Below, piece after piece: positions 1 to 9,316 of a stretch of DNA of 27,508 nt. Position numbers and translations under genes: made by a program. Every line of letters begins with the position of its first letter. Position 1 is the stretch's first letter. Below the pieces are notes generated by a model that worked only from the letters and a program-made list of their open reading frames with translations, ran no database searches and was not told the DNA's origin. Origin of the DNA: Zoopage sp. CT-All. Its lineage: Eukaryota; Zoopagomycota; Zoopagomycetes; Zoopagales; Zoopagaceae. Location of the stretch: positions 1 through 27,508 of the forward strand of contig QZWS01000090.1 of the NCBI GenBank assembly GCA_004114245.1. Reading direction: 5' to 3'.

Positions 1-4
1 CCAA

Positions 5-1288
5 TTAGAAATCCGCATCGAGGGTGAAGGCTTTGGCGCCGGCATCGTTGCTCGACATGACACCGGCCTTTTGGTAGTCCGAGACGCGCTTCTCAAAGAA
101 ATTGGTCTTGCCCTGGAGACTGATCATGTCCATGAAATCAAAGGGGTTTTCGACGTTCCAGCGCTTGCTCCCACCGAGCGCTACTAGGAGACGGTCGGCC
201 ACGAACTCGATGTAGCGACACATGAGCTCGGCATTCATACCAATGAGACGGACGGGCAGCGCCTCGGTGAGGAACTCCTGCTCAATGACGACGGCCTGCT
301 CAATGATCTTGAGCACGCGGGCATGGGAGGGGCGGTGCTGGAGCTGGGTGAAGAGCAGGCAGGCGAAATCGCAGTGCAGACCCTCGTCGCGCGAAATGAG
401 CTCGTTGGAAAAGGTGAGGCCGGGCATGAGACCGCGCTTCTTGAGCCAAAAGATGGATGCGAATGAGCCGGAGAAGAAGATGCCCTCGACGGCGGCAAAC
501 GCGACGAGGCGCTCGGCGAAGGAGGCGCGACGGTCCGAAATCCACCGCATGGCCCAGTCGGCCTTCTTGCGGATGCACGGGATGTTGTCGATGGCGCGGA
601 AGAGATAGTCGCGCTGGACGGCGTCGCGGATGTACGTGTCGATGAGCAGCGAGTACATCTCGGAGTGGATATTCTCCATCATGATCTGGAAGCCGTAGAA
701 GCAGCGGGCCTCGGGCACCTGGACGTCGTTGGAGAAGCGCTCGCACAGATTTTCGTTGACGATGCCGTCGGACGCGGCGAAGAACGCGAGGACGTGCGAG
801 ATAAAATGGCGCTCCGAGTCGTTGAGCTTGAACTGCCAGTCGTCCATGTCCTTGGAGAGATCGACTTCCTCGGCGGTCCAGAAGCTGGCCTCGGCCTTCT
901 TGTACATCTGCCAGACCTCGTGGTGACGGATGGGGAAGAGGACAAAGCGCTGCGAGTTGGGCATGAGCAGCGGCTCCAGGGCCTCGCGCTCCCTGTTGAT
1001 GCGCGCCTCGCGGTCCTCCTCCGTCTCGAACGGGTTCTCCTTGGCTGCGGCGGCAGCCAGGGACATGCCAAGGCCACTGGGCGCGCTAGAGTCGTCCGCA
1101 CCCATCTTCTCGCTCGCACGACGCTTGGCGCGGCGTCGACGCTTGGACGAGGAAGTCTCGGGGACGGCGGGCGGCGCCAGCTTGTCGTTGAGCGAGAGGT
1201 TGGCGAGAGCACGGGCGGCGCGCTTGGACGGCGTCACGGGTCCGTCGATATCGGATGCGGCGGTGCTGTGGGTTGCGCGGGGCGACAT
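5..1288 (-). CDS. RNR2: Ribonucleoside-diphosphate reductase small (R2) subunit
   Basis: Intronless, 427 residues. It is the class Ia R2 subunit that houses the diiron-tyrosyl radical and works with the large R1 subunit to convert ribonucleotides to deoxyribonucleotides. Seen: di-iron ligands D174, E205, H208, E268, E302 and H305 at the family spacing, the radical tyrosine Y212 in the motif HSEMY, and a C-terminal FTLDADF tail, the peptide that docks into R1. Residues 1-110 form a low-complexity extension with a basic cluster (about 46-58), which is variable in the family. The ATG at 1286-1288 opens the frame and the stop lies at 5-7, so the gene is complete although it touches the window edge. 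The upstream region holds candidate S-phase control sites (separate entry). It is the last of three tandem minus-strand genes. Identification is firm. Confidence 0.97.
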   Translation of the reverse strand: MSPRATHSTAASDIDGPVTPSKRAARALANLSLNDKLAPPAVPETSSSKRRRRAKRRASEKMGADDSSAPSGLGMSLAAAAAKENPFETEEDREARINREREALEPLLMPNSQRFVLFPIRHHEVWQMYKKAEASFWTAEEVDLSKDMDDWQFKLNDSERHFISHVLAFFAASDGIVNENLCERFSNDVQVPEARCFYGFQIMMENIHSEMYSLLIDTYIRDAVQRDYLFRAIDNIPCIRKKADWAMRWISDRRASFAERLVAFAAVEGIFFSGSFASIFWLKKRGLMPGLTFSNELISRDEGLHCDFACLLFTQLQHRPSHARVLKIIEQAVVIEQEFLTEALPVRLIGMNAELMCRYIEFVADRLLVALGGSKRWNVENPFDFMDMISLQGKTNFFEKRVSDYQKAGVMSSNDAGAKAFTLDADF

Positions 1289-1580
1289 AGAGCGGGCGAG
1301 TGCAGTGACGGGTTATAGTGTGGCGGCGGCAAGGATGGGCAGAGGCGGTGGTAGGCGGCGCGGCGGATGGAGGAGCAGAAACGCGTTGGCAAAAGTGGCC
1401 AACCTCAGCGCTGATAAACGCGTCACCGCCTGGCCACTTTTTGCAATTGACGGAGCCAAGCGGAAACGCCGCCGCACGCCGCCCAGCGCCGCGGCCCGGA
1501 GGCCCCCCGGAAACAGTGCAAGCTCGCTCTTTGGCGCGCTGGCTATCGATAGAGCCTAAATCAATATATGGTGGCAACAA
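1289..1580 (-). promoter_or_regulatory. RNR2 upstream region with MCB boxes and an E2F-type site
   Basis: This 292-bp gap between the RRP42 stop and the RNR2 start holds two perfect MCB boxes, ACGCGT, at 1381-1386 and 1418-1423, both preceded by AA, about 95-135 bp from the RNR2 ATG. A perfect E2F consensus TTTGGCGC lies at 1530-1537. MCB boxes bind the fungal MBF factor (Swi6/Mbp1 type) and E2F sites bind E2F/DP; both drive G1/S genes, and RNR genes are classic targets. That the sites act here is inferred. Confidence 0.55.
1391..1441. repeat. Inverted repeat enclosing an MCB box
   Basis: AAAAGTGGCCA at 1391-1401 is matched exactly by its reverse complement TGGCCACTTTT at 1431-1441, with 29 bp between the arms. 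The second MCB box (1418-1423) lies in the loop and the first (1381-1386) lies 4 bp outside the left arm. The symmetry may mark a dimeric factor site or a hairpin in the RNR2 promoter. Confidence 0.6.
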
Positions 1581-2533
1581 TTATATATCAGAGGTGAACA
1601 GCTGTCGTTTTATCGCCGCCGGATTCTCGTGCTTCTGCGCATCCAGCATCGCGTCCATCATCGCGATCACCTTTACGCATTGATCGCGCCCAGTCTGGAT
1701 CATGGCGCGCATGACGCTGGGCTCGATGGCTCCGTCGCCCGTCTTGCGCACGGCGACGACCGTTCCCGACGAGTTTCCCACGACCACAAGCCGCGCGTCT
1801 GCGCACAGCTCCTCATCAATCGTCGGATCGACGACGTATCCCGCTCCGATCTAGGTAGGCTTAAGAAAGGGCGACTTCGAAGCACACATCATGCCTTGCA
1901 CACGGTAACGCCGACTGGGACCTTGTCCCATCCGCGCAGCCCCACTGCCTCCTCCATATCATCCACGACCTCAAAATCCAGCACCCCATCGCCGGCGTCC
2001 TGCACCACCGTCTTGGGCACCCTGGTGTCCCTCAACGCCGCCCGCGTCGCAATAAACACCGCGTCCATGAGATTCCCGCCATAGTCCAGCACCAGCGCAT
2101 CCACATACAAATGCCAGACGTGCACGCCAGGAACAATGCACAGCTGGGTCAGGTCAATTCCACCCGCGGCACCATCCATGGCTTGCTCAAGCGTGCGCGA
2201 CAGCTCATTCGACAGGTCATCTGCGCCGCGGCCCTCAAATGCCTGACTCGCGCTCGGTGAGCACTCCACCGCACAAACAATCTTGCCCCGATCGCCGCCG
2301 CCGCCTAGAGATAGGTCGGCATCGGCGAGATCGGCCTTGACGCTGACAAGGACGTCGGTGCCATCGCCAAGACGGCATCGTGCGCTGCCGTCCGATTGCG
2401 CGAGAAGCGAGGTCTCGATTCGCGGCGGGCGGTAGTCGGTGCATTCCCGGCCGTCGGTGCGGATGTTGTGAGCAACCGAGCGCTGGATAAAGTCGCGTTC
2501 GGCCGGGGATATGAGCAGGCCAGCAATGGACAT
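1581..2533 (-). CDS. RRP42: Exosome ring subunit Rrp42 (RNase PH-like)
   Basis: Two exons, 1895-2533 and 1581-1850, give 302 residues. Rrp42 (human EXOSC7) is a non-catalytic RNase PH-type member of the six-subunit ring of the RNA exosome, which processes and degrades RNA 3'-5' in nucleus and cytoplasm. Seen: the N-terminal RxDGRxxxDYR motif, GSARCRLGDGTDVLVSVKAD, FEGRGADDLSNEL, and LYVDALVLDYGGNLMDAV, all at family positions. Exon 1 runs into a stop directly after VTVCK. Joining AAG to the ATC at 1850 restores IGAGYVVDPTIDEE, the expected continuation. The 44-nt intron (1851-1894) therefore starts with GC, not GT, and ends in TAG. It lies 69 bp downstream of the MBIP-like gene on the same strand. 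Family assignment is secure; the GC-AG intron is inferred from frame. Confidence 0.92.
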
Positions 2534-2602
2534 TCGTGCCTGATGGTCGGTCCAGGACAGTCAGTGAGTGAGGGCCACGTTCCGGCATATGCATTGCGTC
2601 AA

Positions 2603-3483
2603 CTACCGGCCCGTCTGCCGCCTTGTCTGCACCTTTTTCTCAACGGCCCGCATCATACTGGACTTGGGCGCCGGCACCCCTCGCCCTCTCGCCCGCTTCT
2701 TCCTGTACTCGGCCAACTCGGCCATCGTCACCTCCCCTTGGAGAGAGAACTCACCCGTATCCACATCCTCCCGTGCAAGGAGCCTTCTGTCGGGTGTATT
2801 GAGGTGCTGGGCAGCGAGCTTGGGGAAGGTGGACTCGAGGTGGACGAGCCGGTCCTCGAGCAGCTTCAGTCTCACGTACACGTCTGGCGCTGCCACGGTG
2901 CCGTAAGCAACGGAGAGATGGGTTTCGAGGTTGGCCAATCGCTCCTCAATCTGCGGGTACTGAGCGCCGGGACTGCCATCCGCAGCCATCGTGGCGGGCT
3001 GAGTGCGGATGGAGGTGAGTCTGGCAAGATGGTCTTCTTCGTCGACGTTCACCACGCGTCGTTTAATGTGCTGCTGAGGCTCGAGCTGGGCCGCATCCAC
3101 CCGCGCGCATCCGACAGCTAGCAGTGAGCGTAAGGGTAGCGATGTGGTTCATGGGCCGGCAACCATTCTCGGCATCAGTATACTCCCAGGTGTTTGACGC
3201 GTAGTTCTGCTCCTTGTTGGCCATCCTCCACCGCTCCAGTTCAAGGGCTATCTGCATTCGTGGGAGTCAATCACACCATACAGCGCTGTGACAAAGAGGC
3301 CGTAATTAGCCATACCTGAGACATGCCCGGGGCGGGAATACAGTCGGTGCCGACAGCGTCTTCGTCGCGCACCGCTTTGCCGCAGCTCGCCTCTTCACTT
3401 TCCAATGCACTGGACTCCATCGACGCGCATTCCGGTCGATGGGCGTCGCTGCGCAGCCTTGGTCGCTTTGCCCGCGGCGGCAT
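2603..3483 (-). CDS. MBIP-like protein (ATAC-complex subunit family)
   Basis: Three exons (3316-3483, 3164-3251, 2603-3117) with GT-AG introns of 64 and 46 nt give 256 residues. The N-terminal 56 residues are basic then acidic and low complexity. Residues about 57-109 match the conserved core of animal MBIP: an ELERWRMANKEQNY helix, a GCARVDA motif (residues 88-94; human SCARTDA) and HIKRRVVN (102-109; human HVKVSRVVN). Residues about 140-185 form a coiled coil, IEERLANLETHL then a YVRLKLLEDRLVHLE segment, again as in MBIP. The motif GCARVDA exists only across the second splice junction, which supports both the intron and the assignment. In animals MBIP binds MAP3K12 and is a structural subunit of the ATAC histone acetyltransferase complex; the role here is inferred. 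No ATG lies in frame upstream before a stop. Confidence 0.75.
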
Positions 3484-3887
3484 GTGCTGGTTGCTGGTGT
3501 GCTGTGGCAGCCCCGCATCTGTCTCGCCATCAAGCAGTCAATGGCCACTTGCTGTTGAGTAAGTGAGATCTCCGATGTGTCCAGGGTGATAGAATTTCAG
3601 TATTTGTCAGCAGGCAAGTTGTCCTTGCACTCTTATACTGCCAGACAACTAATGATGCAGCATCAATTGCCTTAATGCCAAGTTTGACTGCTGATTTGAT
3701 TCAGGCAGGTATGTATCCAGTGCTTACGTGCTACAAAGCGCTAACATTCTGTTGACCCTGTCGATCCATTGCCTAGCGTGAAACTCAGTGGTAAGTGCCT
3801 GTCAACGGGTCTGGGCCACATGGCTTTCTAGAATCTTTCCTTCCAGCCCCTAATCCCACCTCTTAAAAGCTGCATAAGCAGCCCAAA
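3484..3887. other. Intergenic region, divergent promoters
   Basis: This 404-bp gap separates the MBIP-like gene (minus) from the secreted-protein pseudogene (plus). I see no open frame of weight and no repeat. The last 30 bp before 3888 resemble the sequence just before the start at 5277, so the pseudogene kept part of its leader. Confidence 0.5.
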
Positions 3888-4693
3888 ATGCTCAAGATTA
3901 ACACTCTAAGCGCAATTGCGCTCATCCTGGCCCTCACAACGGTGTTGGCTCCTGCGGATGCTTCATTGTTGGGCTCCTCTTTACCAAAACGTTGCTCCAC
4001 TGCCTAGGCCACCTTGCCGAAATCAGCCAGAAACTCGGTGTCTAAATCATCAAATGGCATCAGGCAAGAATCCAATCCATACAAAAACCTGTCAATTTCG
4101 ACCTCATGGTGACCACACCTGGAGACAAGACAGATTTGCCAACTATAGCTTCCTCGAGTACGCCCTTCACCACTGGTTCAAGATCCACAATTACTTCTTC
4201 AAGCACCACCACATCATCCTCTACTGAAAATTCCTCGACGGATTTAAGCCATGGGCAATGGTTACCATTGGCGCCGACACTGTATCACACAAATGTCAAC
4301 TTTGCAGATGTATCTAGATCAAGACCAAGCAGCAGACACAACTCCGCTTTGCGTCCTCCTTCTGCCATATTGAGTAACTCTGCATCTGCCTTTTCTTTGT
4401 CTTTGGTTTCCAGCAGCGGCATCAGCAAGACAGGTACATCCCATTCCTTGGGCAGTCCATCACTCCCATCCTCAGACCCTGCAACCGCCAACTTGTTGGA
4501 TTGCTCTGGATATTCCTCTTACACAACTTCTACTTCTAGCAGTGGTACCAGTAAGACAGGCGCATCCCGTTCCTCGGGCAGTCCACTGCTCCCATCCTCA
4601 GACCCTGTGACCACCAACTTGTTGGATTGCTCTGGGTATTCCCCTTACACAACTTCTACTTCCAGCGGCGGTACCAATAAGGTTACAACATAA
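3888..4693 (+). pseudogene. Broken copy of the Ser/Thr-rich secreted protein at 5277
   Basis: The ATG at 3888 opens a signal peptide (MLKINTLSAIALILALTT...) nearly identical to that of the intact paralogue at 5277. A TAG at 4005-4007 replaces the glutamine codon of the paralogue after 39 codons. A one-base deletion near 4088-4090 then shifts the frame; beyond it the reading frame is open to a stop at 4691-4693. The N-terminal half aligns with the paralogue (NFDLM.TTPGDKT shared); the rest is Ser/Thr-rich and ends in a tandem repeat not present in the paralogue. Two separate lesions argue against a sequencing slip. An alternative is a functional shorter protein starting downstream, but it would lack a signal peptide. 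Confidence 0.8.
4409..4693 (+). repeat. 126-bp tandem repeat in the pseudogene
   Basis: Two full units (4409-4534 and 4535-4660) and a 33-bp partial unit. Each encodes 42 residues built on SSSGxSKTGxS, then SPxLPSSDP, NLLDCSGYS and YTTSTS. Length is an exact multiple of three and the units differ by scattered substitutions, so the repeat arose while the frame was coding. Confidence 0.85.
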
Positions 4694-5207
4694 TACATCA
4701 AGTTAAAATATCCAAATTTTGTCATTGTAAGGAATCAGATATGCTTTATAGCATTGTACAAAATCTCCAATCTTATGCTATCAGATTTAAAGAATCTATC
4801 AAATGTATGGAGCTAGAGTAATGCTATTTGAATACACATATATAACTCATCAGAATAGCAGAAGTAGATGTGCTTGAGGAAACTATAAGCAGTGCCTTGG
4901 ACATGGCTCCCTCTTCATCCAGAAACAAGGTGAGCAGTTTGAGGAAACAGTGATTGACAGGGCAGTACACGAGCTTGCTGTTTTTGTTGTGATATGAGCA
5001 ACGGCTTAGTCAGACTCAACAGCCTGGAACGGAACAGAACTCAGAAGAACTAAGATGTCATCAAAGTGATGATGTAGCATTAGTAATCCGACAGTATAAA
5101 AGGAGAGCGAGTGCAACTTGTCTCCTGACAAATACAGAAATTCTATATCCTGAACACATCTGTGATCTTACAAAACCCAACAGTTTTAATGCCCCTTTAA
5201 AAGTCAC
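4694..5207. other. AT-rich intergenic region, CpG-free from 4671 to 4968
   Basis: No gene is visible. The 298 bp from 4671 to 4968 contain not a single CG dinucleotide, starting at the very end of the pseudogene. From about 4969 CG returns, and a TATA box for the next gene follows. Confidence 0.7.
5095..5102 (+). promoter_or_regulatory. TATA box of the secreted-protein gene
   Basis: TATAAAAG, in a context free of coding frames, 182 bp before the preferred start at 5277 and 113 bp before the alternative ATG at 5208. Confidence 0.55.
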
Positions 5208-5276
5208 ATGGCGCAGTCAACGTTTGCACCAGCCTCACTGCTTGAAACCATAGAAACAGCTCAAAATCCACTAGAT

Positions 5277-6332
5277 ATGCTCAAGCTCAACGCTCTAAGC
5301 ACAATTGCGCTCATCCTGGCCCTCACAGCGGCGTTGGCTCCCGCGGATGCTTCATCGTCGGGCCCCTCTTTATCAAAACGTCGCTCCACTGCCCAGGCCA
5401 CCTTGTCGAAATCAGCTGAAAGCTCGGTGTCTAAATTGTTGAATGGCATCAGACAAGAATCCGGTCCATACAAAAACTTTGTCAATTTCGACCTCATGGC
5501 GACCACACCTGGAGACAAGACAGGCTCGTCTTCCTCGAGTACGGGCATATCGCCTTTCACCACTGATACAATATCCACAAGTACTTCCTCGCAATATTCC
5601 AACCAAGAATACGTGTCTGGATCGAGACCAAATAGCAGGCGCAGCTCTGGTTCACATTCTTCCTCTGCCATGTCGAATAATTTTGGATATCTTCCCTCAT
5701 TGGCCTCCCACCCATCGCATGCCCCCATCAGTGACATTGGCGCATCCCATTCCACAAGTAGCTCACAATCTTTATCCTCGGGTGGCGCTTCAGTGACCGC
5801 TAGTGCATCGAACGAGTCTTCTGTTTCCGCTCCACATAACTCACTTGCCAGTGATATCACTAAATCAATCAAGCTTGCTGACGCATGGGTGGGTGACGCC
5901 AAAACGCCTTGGAACGCCTCATTGAGTCCGTTGGACTGCTTTGTCATTAACCTATCAACGCTACCCATCCTTCAATGCAAAGTCGATGACGATTCGGAAA
6001 GCTCCAAATCGCGAATTGATCTCTCTCTCTCGGAAAGCTCCAATGGTGCAAGATTGATTCATAGAGATGTAGACAAAATTCTGCGGCTGTATCCTAAGTG
6101 GGTGTTCACCATCGGATACAACGAAAATGCGCCGATTGTGAGCAGGAGTACTGAGAGAATCCCAACGGAATGGGACGCGGAGGAGGTAGAGCTGACTTTG
6201 TTTTCGTCCCGGGCATGTGCGATTCTGCAAAGGCTCAATCCAATGGATTGGCCACACAGAGGCAAGCTACCCGAGCGATGCGCCAGGGTGAGGCTGGGAA
6301 CAGTTGTGAGGCAATATTTCCATAGGTATTGA
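5277..6332 (+). CDS. Ser/Thr-rich secreted protein, family unknown
   Basis: 351 residues, intronless. I do not recognise the family. Seen: a signal peptide at residues 1-25 (hydrophobic core STIALILALTAALA), a dibasic KRR at 34-36 that could be a Kex2-type cleavage site, a long Ser/Thr-rich low-complexity region (about 84-200) likely to be O-glycosylated if secreted, and a more ordered C-terminal domain (about 200-351) with four cysteines and the segment DVDKILRLYPKWVFTIGYNE. An in-frame ATG at 5208 would add 23 residues before the signal peptide; I prefer 5277 because the paralogue at 3888 starts there and homology falls off upstream. The neighbouring copy is a pseudogene, so this is the surviving member of a tandem duplication. 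A role outside the cell, wall or effector, is inferred only from the signal peptide and composition. Confidence 0.8.
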   Translation: MLKLNALSTIALILALTAALAPADASSSGPSLSKRRSTAQATLSKSAESSVSKLLNGIRQESGPYKNFVNFDLMATTPGDKTGSSSSSTGISPFTTDTISTSTSSQYSNQEYVSGSRPNSRRSSGSHSSSAMSNNFGYLPSLASHPSHAPISDIGASHSTSSSQSLSSGGASVTASASNESSVSAPHNSLASDITKSIKLADAWVGDAKTPWNASLSPLDCFVINLSTLPILQCKVDDDSESSKSRIDLSLSESSNGARLIHRDVDKILRLYPKWVFTIGYNENAPIVSRSTERIPTEWDAEEVELTLFSSRACAILQRLNPMDWPHRGKLPERCARVRLGTVVRQYFHRY

Positions 6333-6550
6333 CAGGCTGTGCAGTTGTCATATTAAATCGAAGCAGTCAGCACCTCTGATATCTTGCAATGAAGAAGTTT
6401 TAGGCAATTCAACTCCGCACATTGCAATGGAGAAATGACGCTGTCGCCTTGACCAGCTGAGTTGGTTCAGGAAAATTGATACCATCACACTCAATGCTCC
6501 GATTGATCGCCAAGAATGCAATTTAAAGCGCCCTGCAATTTTTTATTCAA

Positions 6551-7997
6551 TTACGCACTGGCAACCATATCTATGGCAACTTTGCAGCCGCCAATGAGAC
6601 CTGCTAGCTGAACTTGATCCGATGACCCCGTCGTCAAATTGTATCTATGTAGCTTCAATAAAGAGCGCTCGAGAAAATGTCGTACTCAATCTCAGCAAAC
6701 TGCTTGAGAACGTATACTCTCGATTTGGCAGGAAGGTCGATGCCGTCGAGGTAAACACGCACATCCGTGACAAGATCTGCTAGCGCCAAGCCCTTCGTCG
6801 TTTGAATTCGTCGGATATCTAGCAACATGTCGCATAAGATCAAAGAGAATACGATGCGCTACTAGCATAAGCGGTGGCGAAATCGTCTGTCATCATTGAC
6901 GAGGCAATGCACTCGATGTCGTTGGGATGCGGCTGGCCGGTACACGTATACACATCTTCCTCACCCAAGGCCTCGTCGCTTTTGCACGCTGCATGACAAG
7001 ATTGGAGAATATTCAGCACACGTCGCATATCCCCGGCCGACACCCTCAACAATGCAGCCACCCCATCGTCACTGATCCTCACTCTCTCGGTGGCAATGAT
7101 GTCCTTGATACGGGGCAGGACTTCGTCAGCCGAGAGCGGAGAAAACCTAAACCGGGTGCATCGAGACTGTAGCGCTGGAATAATCTTGGACGAGTAGTTG
7201 CAGATGAGACAGAACCGGACGTTGGTGGTAAACTTCTCGATGACTACGTCTCGAGGGTTATGACTCAGCGGCTTGAAAAGTGGAATGGACTCACCTCGGC
7301 GGAGAGCGGCTTGGGCTGCCTGTGTCATCGAGTCGGCCTCGTCAAGCACCACCAACTTGAACCCATGGCTATTGCAGTCGATGAGTCAGTCGGTGATTTC
7401 AAATAGATCAATCCTACTCTGTCAAGACTTTGGCGCTAGAAAAGGTTTTGATTTGCTCTCGAACCACATCAATGCCCCGATCATCCGACGCATTCAGCTG
7501 CAGATTCGATAGGCATTAGCATGAATGTACGAGATTAAATGTGTGCACCTCAAGAACCATGCTCTTGAAGTGCGACCCGTACATCATCCTTGCACATGCC
7601 AGAATAGTACTTGTCTTGCCCGTTCCCGGAGGACCATAGAAAAGCAAGTGCGGTAATCTTCGCTCGTCAATGAGCCTTTGGACTGGAACGCCTGCATCAG
7701 CGAGCAAAGTGAGCGACGACAACTCACTCGTCGTGACTATATGCGGCTGCGAAACGAGATCATTCAGCGTCTGCGGCCGATACTTCTCGACCCTGCACAT
7801 GCCAGAGCCGCCAAACAGCCCGCATCAGATACACGACGCAAGCCAAACTAGGCGCACCAGGGCAGATTCTCGCTCATGAGAGCTGGACGCGGCTCGTCGA
7901 TTTCCATCGACACAGCGCCCTTGCCTTTATCTTTCGCCGTCAATTGGCGCCTCGGAACATCGTCTCCGTCAATCTCCATCGCTGTTGGTTCGACCAT
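6551..7997 (-). CDS. RFC3: Replication factor C subunit 3 (human RFC5 orthologue)
   Basis: Eight exons: 7858-7997, 7728-7792, 7549-7682, 7418-7497, 7295-7368, 6863-7243, 6686-6818, 6551-6644; seven introns of 41-65 nt, all GT-AG; 366 residues. It is a small AAA+ subunit of the clamp loader that opens PCNA on primed DNA. Seen: NLPWVEKYRPQTLNDL (43-59), Walker A GPPGTGKT (85-92), LNASDDRGID, Walker B VVLDEAD (146-152), the SRC arginine finger in PALQSRCTRFRF, and a C-terminal collar. Joining the last intron (41 nt) restores the ending EIEYN..TGSSDQVQLAGLI, which matches the family end; without it the protein stops 25-30 residues early. Start 7997 is the first ATG in the open frame; a 40-residue variable leader precedes the core. 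Divergent from GPN3 with 96 bp between starts. Confidence 0.93.
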
Positions 7998-8093
7998 TGG
8001 AGCGGGTTGGAGATCAGGCGATGAGGCGATGTTGCGATTTGGCAAGAGTGGTCAACTCACTCCCGATTGACCACATCGAGAGCCATCTCCATT
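7998..8093. promoter_or_regulatory. Bidirectional promoter spacer RFC3/GPN3
   Basis: Only 96 bp lie between the two divergent start codons, so both core promoters and both leaders must fit here or reach into the opposite gene. No TATA box is visible. The RFC3 frame stays open through part of the spacer but has no ATG. Confidence 0.5.
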
Positions 8094-9211
8094 ATGTGCG
8101 GGATTCGTCCAATTCCTAGAAGTTTCATAATTTTATCATTTAGGGGAAAACACGTTCAGCTTGTTCTTGGGCCTGCTGGAAGTGGCAAGGTTTACACCAT
8201 CTGTGCGCTGACTTGGGCTTATCACTGCGATTTCATGCTCTGGCTGTGCTCGTCGGGCCGTGTAGTCGACATATTGCAGCACCATGTTGACGCACTTTGA
8301 GGCCTCGAAGCGCTCTTGTCATCTGGTGAACTTGGATCCCGCGGCTGAGTCGTTTGAATATGAACCAACAATTGGTAGTCGCCCATCTTGATACCGCAAA
8401 TCCGGACTGAATACGGTCTATGCGTGCATGGCTCTAGACATTCGAGACCTGATAACACTGGAAGACGTCATGGAAGAGATGGAGTTGGGGCCAAACGGCG
8501 GGCTCATGTATTGCATGGAGCAAGTTACGTTGATTATTGATGCCATCTCACACCCCTTAGCTTCCTCATCGACAATCTCGACTGGCTCGAAGAAGAGCTC
8601 GGCGACCACCACTCCCACGACTACCTACTATTCGATCTCCCCGGCCAAATCGAGCTCCATACGCATACTCGACACCTGCACCGCTTGGCAACCTTCCTGC
8701 AGCAACAAGGATATGCCGTGTGCTCCGTCTATCTCCTCGATTCGCAATTCATGACCGACCCGGCTAAATTCTTCTCGGGCGTCTTGTGTGCGGCGTCAGC
8801 TATGGTGAGCATCGAGGTGGCCCAGATAAACGTCATGTCCAAGATGGATCTTGTCAAGATGAAAGAGCATGAGTTGGAGCGCTTTCTCGACGCAGACAGG
8901 TCCCTGCTAGCCTCGACGCTGATAGCACAAACGACGCCCAAATACCACGCCCTCACTAACGCTTTGGTCGACTTGGTGGATAATTTTGGACTTGTGCGTT
9001 TCGTCCCCCTTGATCCAACGGACGAGGACTCTATTGAGTATGTGCTGTCGTGCGTGGACAATGCGATGCAGTATGGCGAGGACGTGGAGCCAAAAGAGCC
9101 GCAGGTACGGTGCCATACTTGTGGAAGCGACATGAGCCGATTCATCATCACGCTCCATAGGAATACGATGCCGAATTTTCGCAGGATCTTGGAGGCTTTG
9201 GACAGATGTAG
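8094..9211 (+). CDS. GPN3: GPN-loop GTPase 3
   Basis: Six exons: 8094-8095, 8144-8189, 8266-8374, 8438-8519, 8561-9104, 9161-9211; 277 residues (yeast 272, human 284). GPN3 pairs with GPN1 for assembly and nuclear import of RNA polymerase II. Seen: P-loop GPAGSGKS (10-17), LVNLDPAAE (36-44), the signature GPN at 70-72 in [20 protein letters not shown] (G3), LLDSQF, an MSKMDL motif (G4-like), and a tail with [11 protein letters not shown]. Two points are unusual. The first intron (48 nt) splits the start codon, AT|G, so exon 1 codes for two bases. The fourth intron (8520-8560) is GC-AG, with donor GCAAGT; it is the only junction that keeps the frame. Exon 2 to 3 restores GKSTYCSTM, as in the family. 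Confidence 0.93.
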
Positions 9212-9316
9212 CCATTCGATGACAGTACAGCGACACATCAATCATAAACCTCTTCTTATAGCTAACAAATGGCACATACAAGAGCAGAGCGAGCGATGCG
9301 ACAATGACCAGTGCTG

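Noticed and set aside
665-1318. 217-codon open frame on the plus strand across RNR2
   Set aside because: It is antisense to an unmistakable gene; long antisense frames are expected in GC-rich coding DNA.
5208-5276. Upstream in-frame ATG for the intact secreted protein
   Set aside because: It would put 23 residues before a good signal peptide, and the paralogue shows homology only from the later ATG; an intron in the 5' leader (donor near 5202) could also remove it.
7986-7996. GGTTCGACC resembling a tRNA B box
   Set aside because: It lies at the start of RFC3 exon 1, lacks the consensus TCC end, and no A box is placed correctly.
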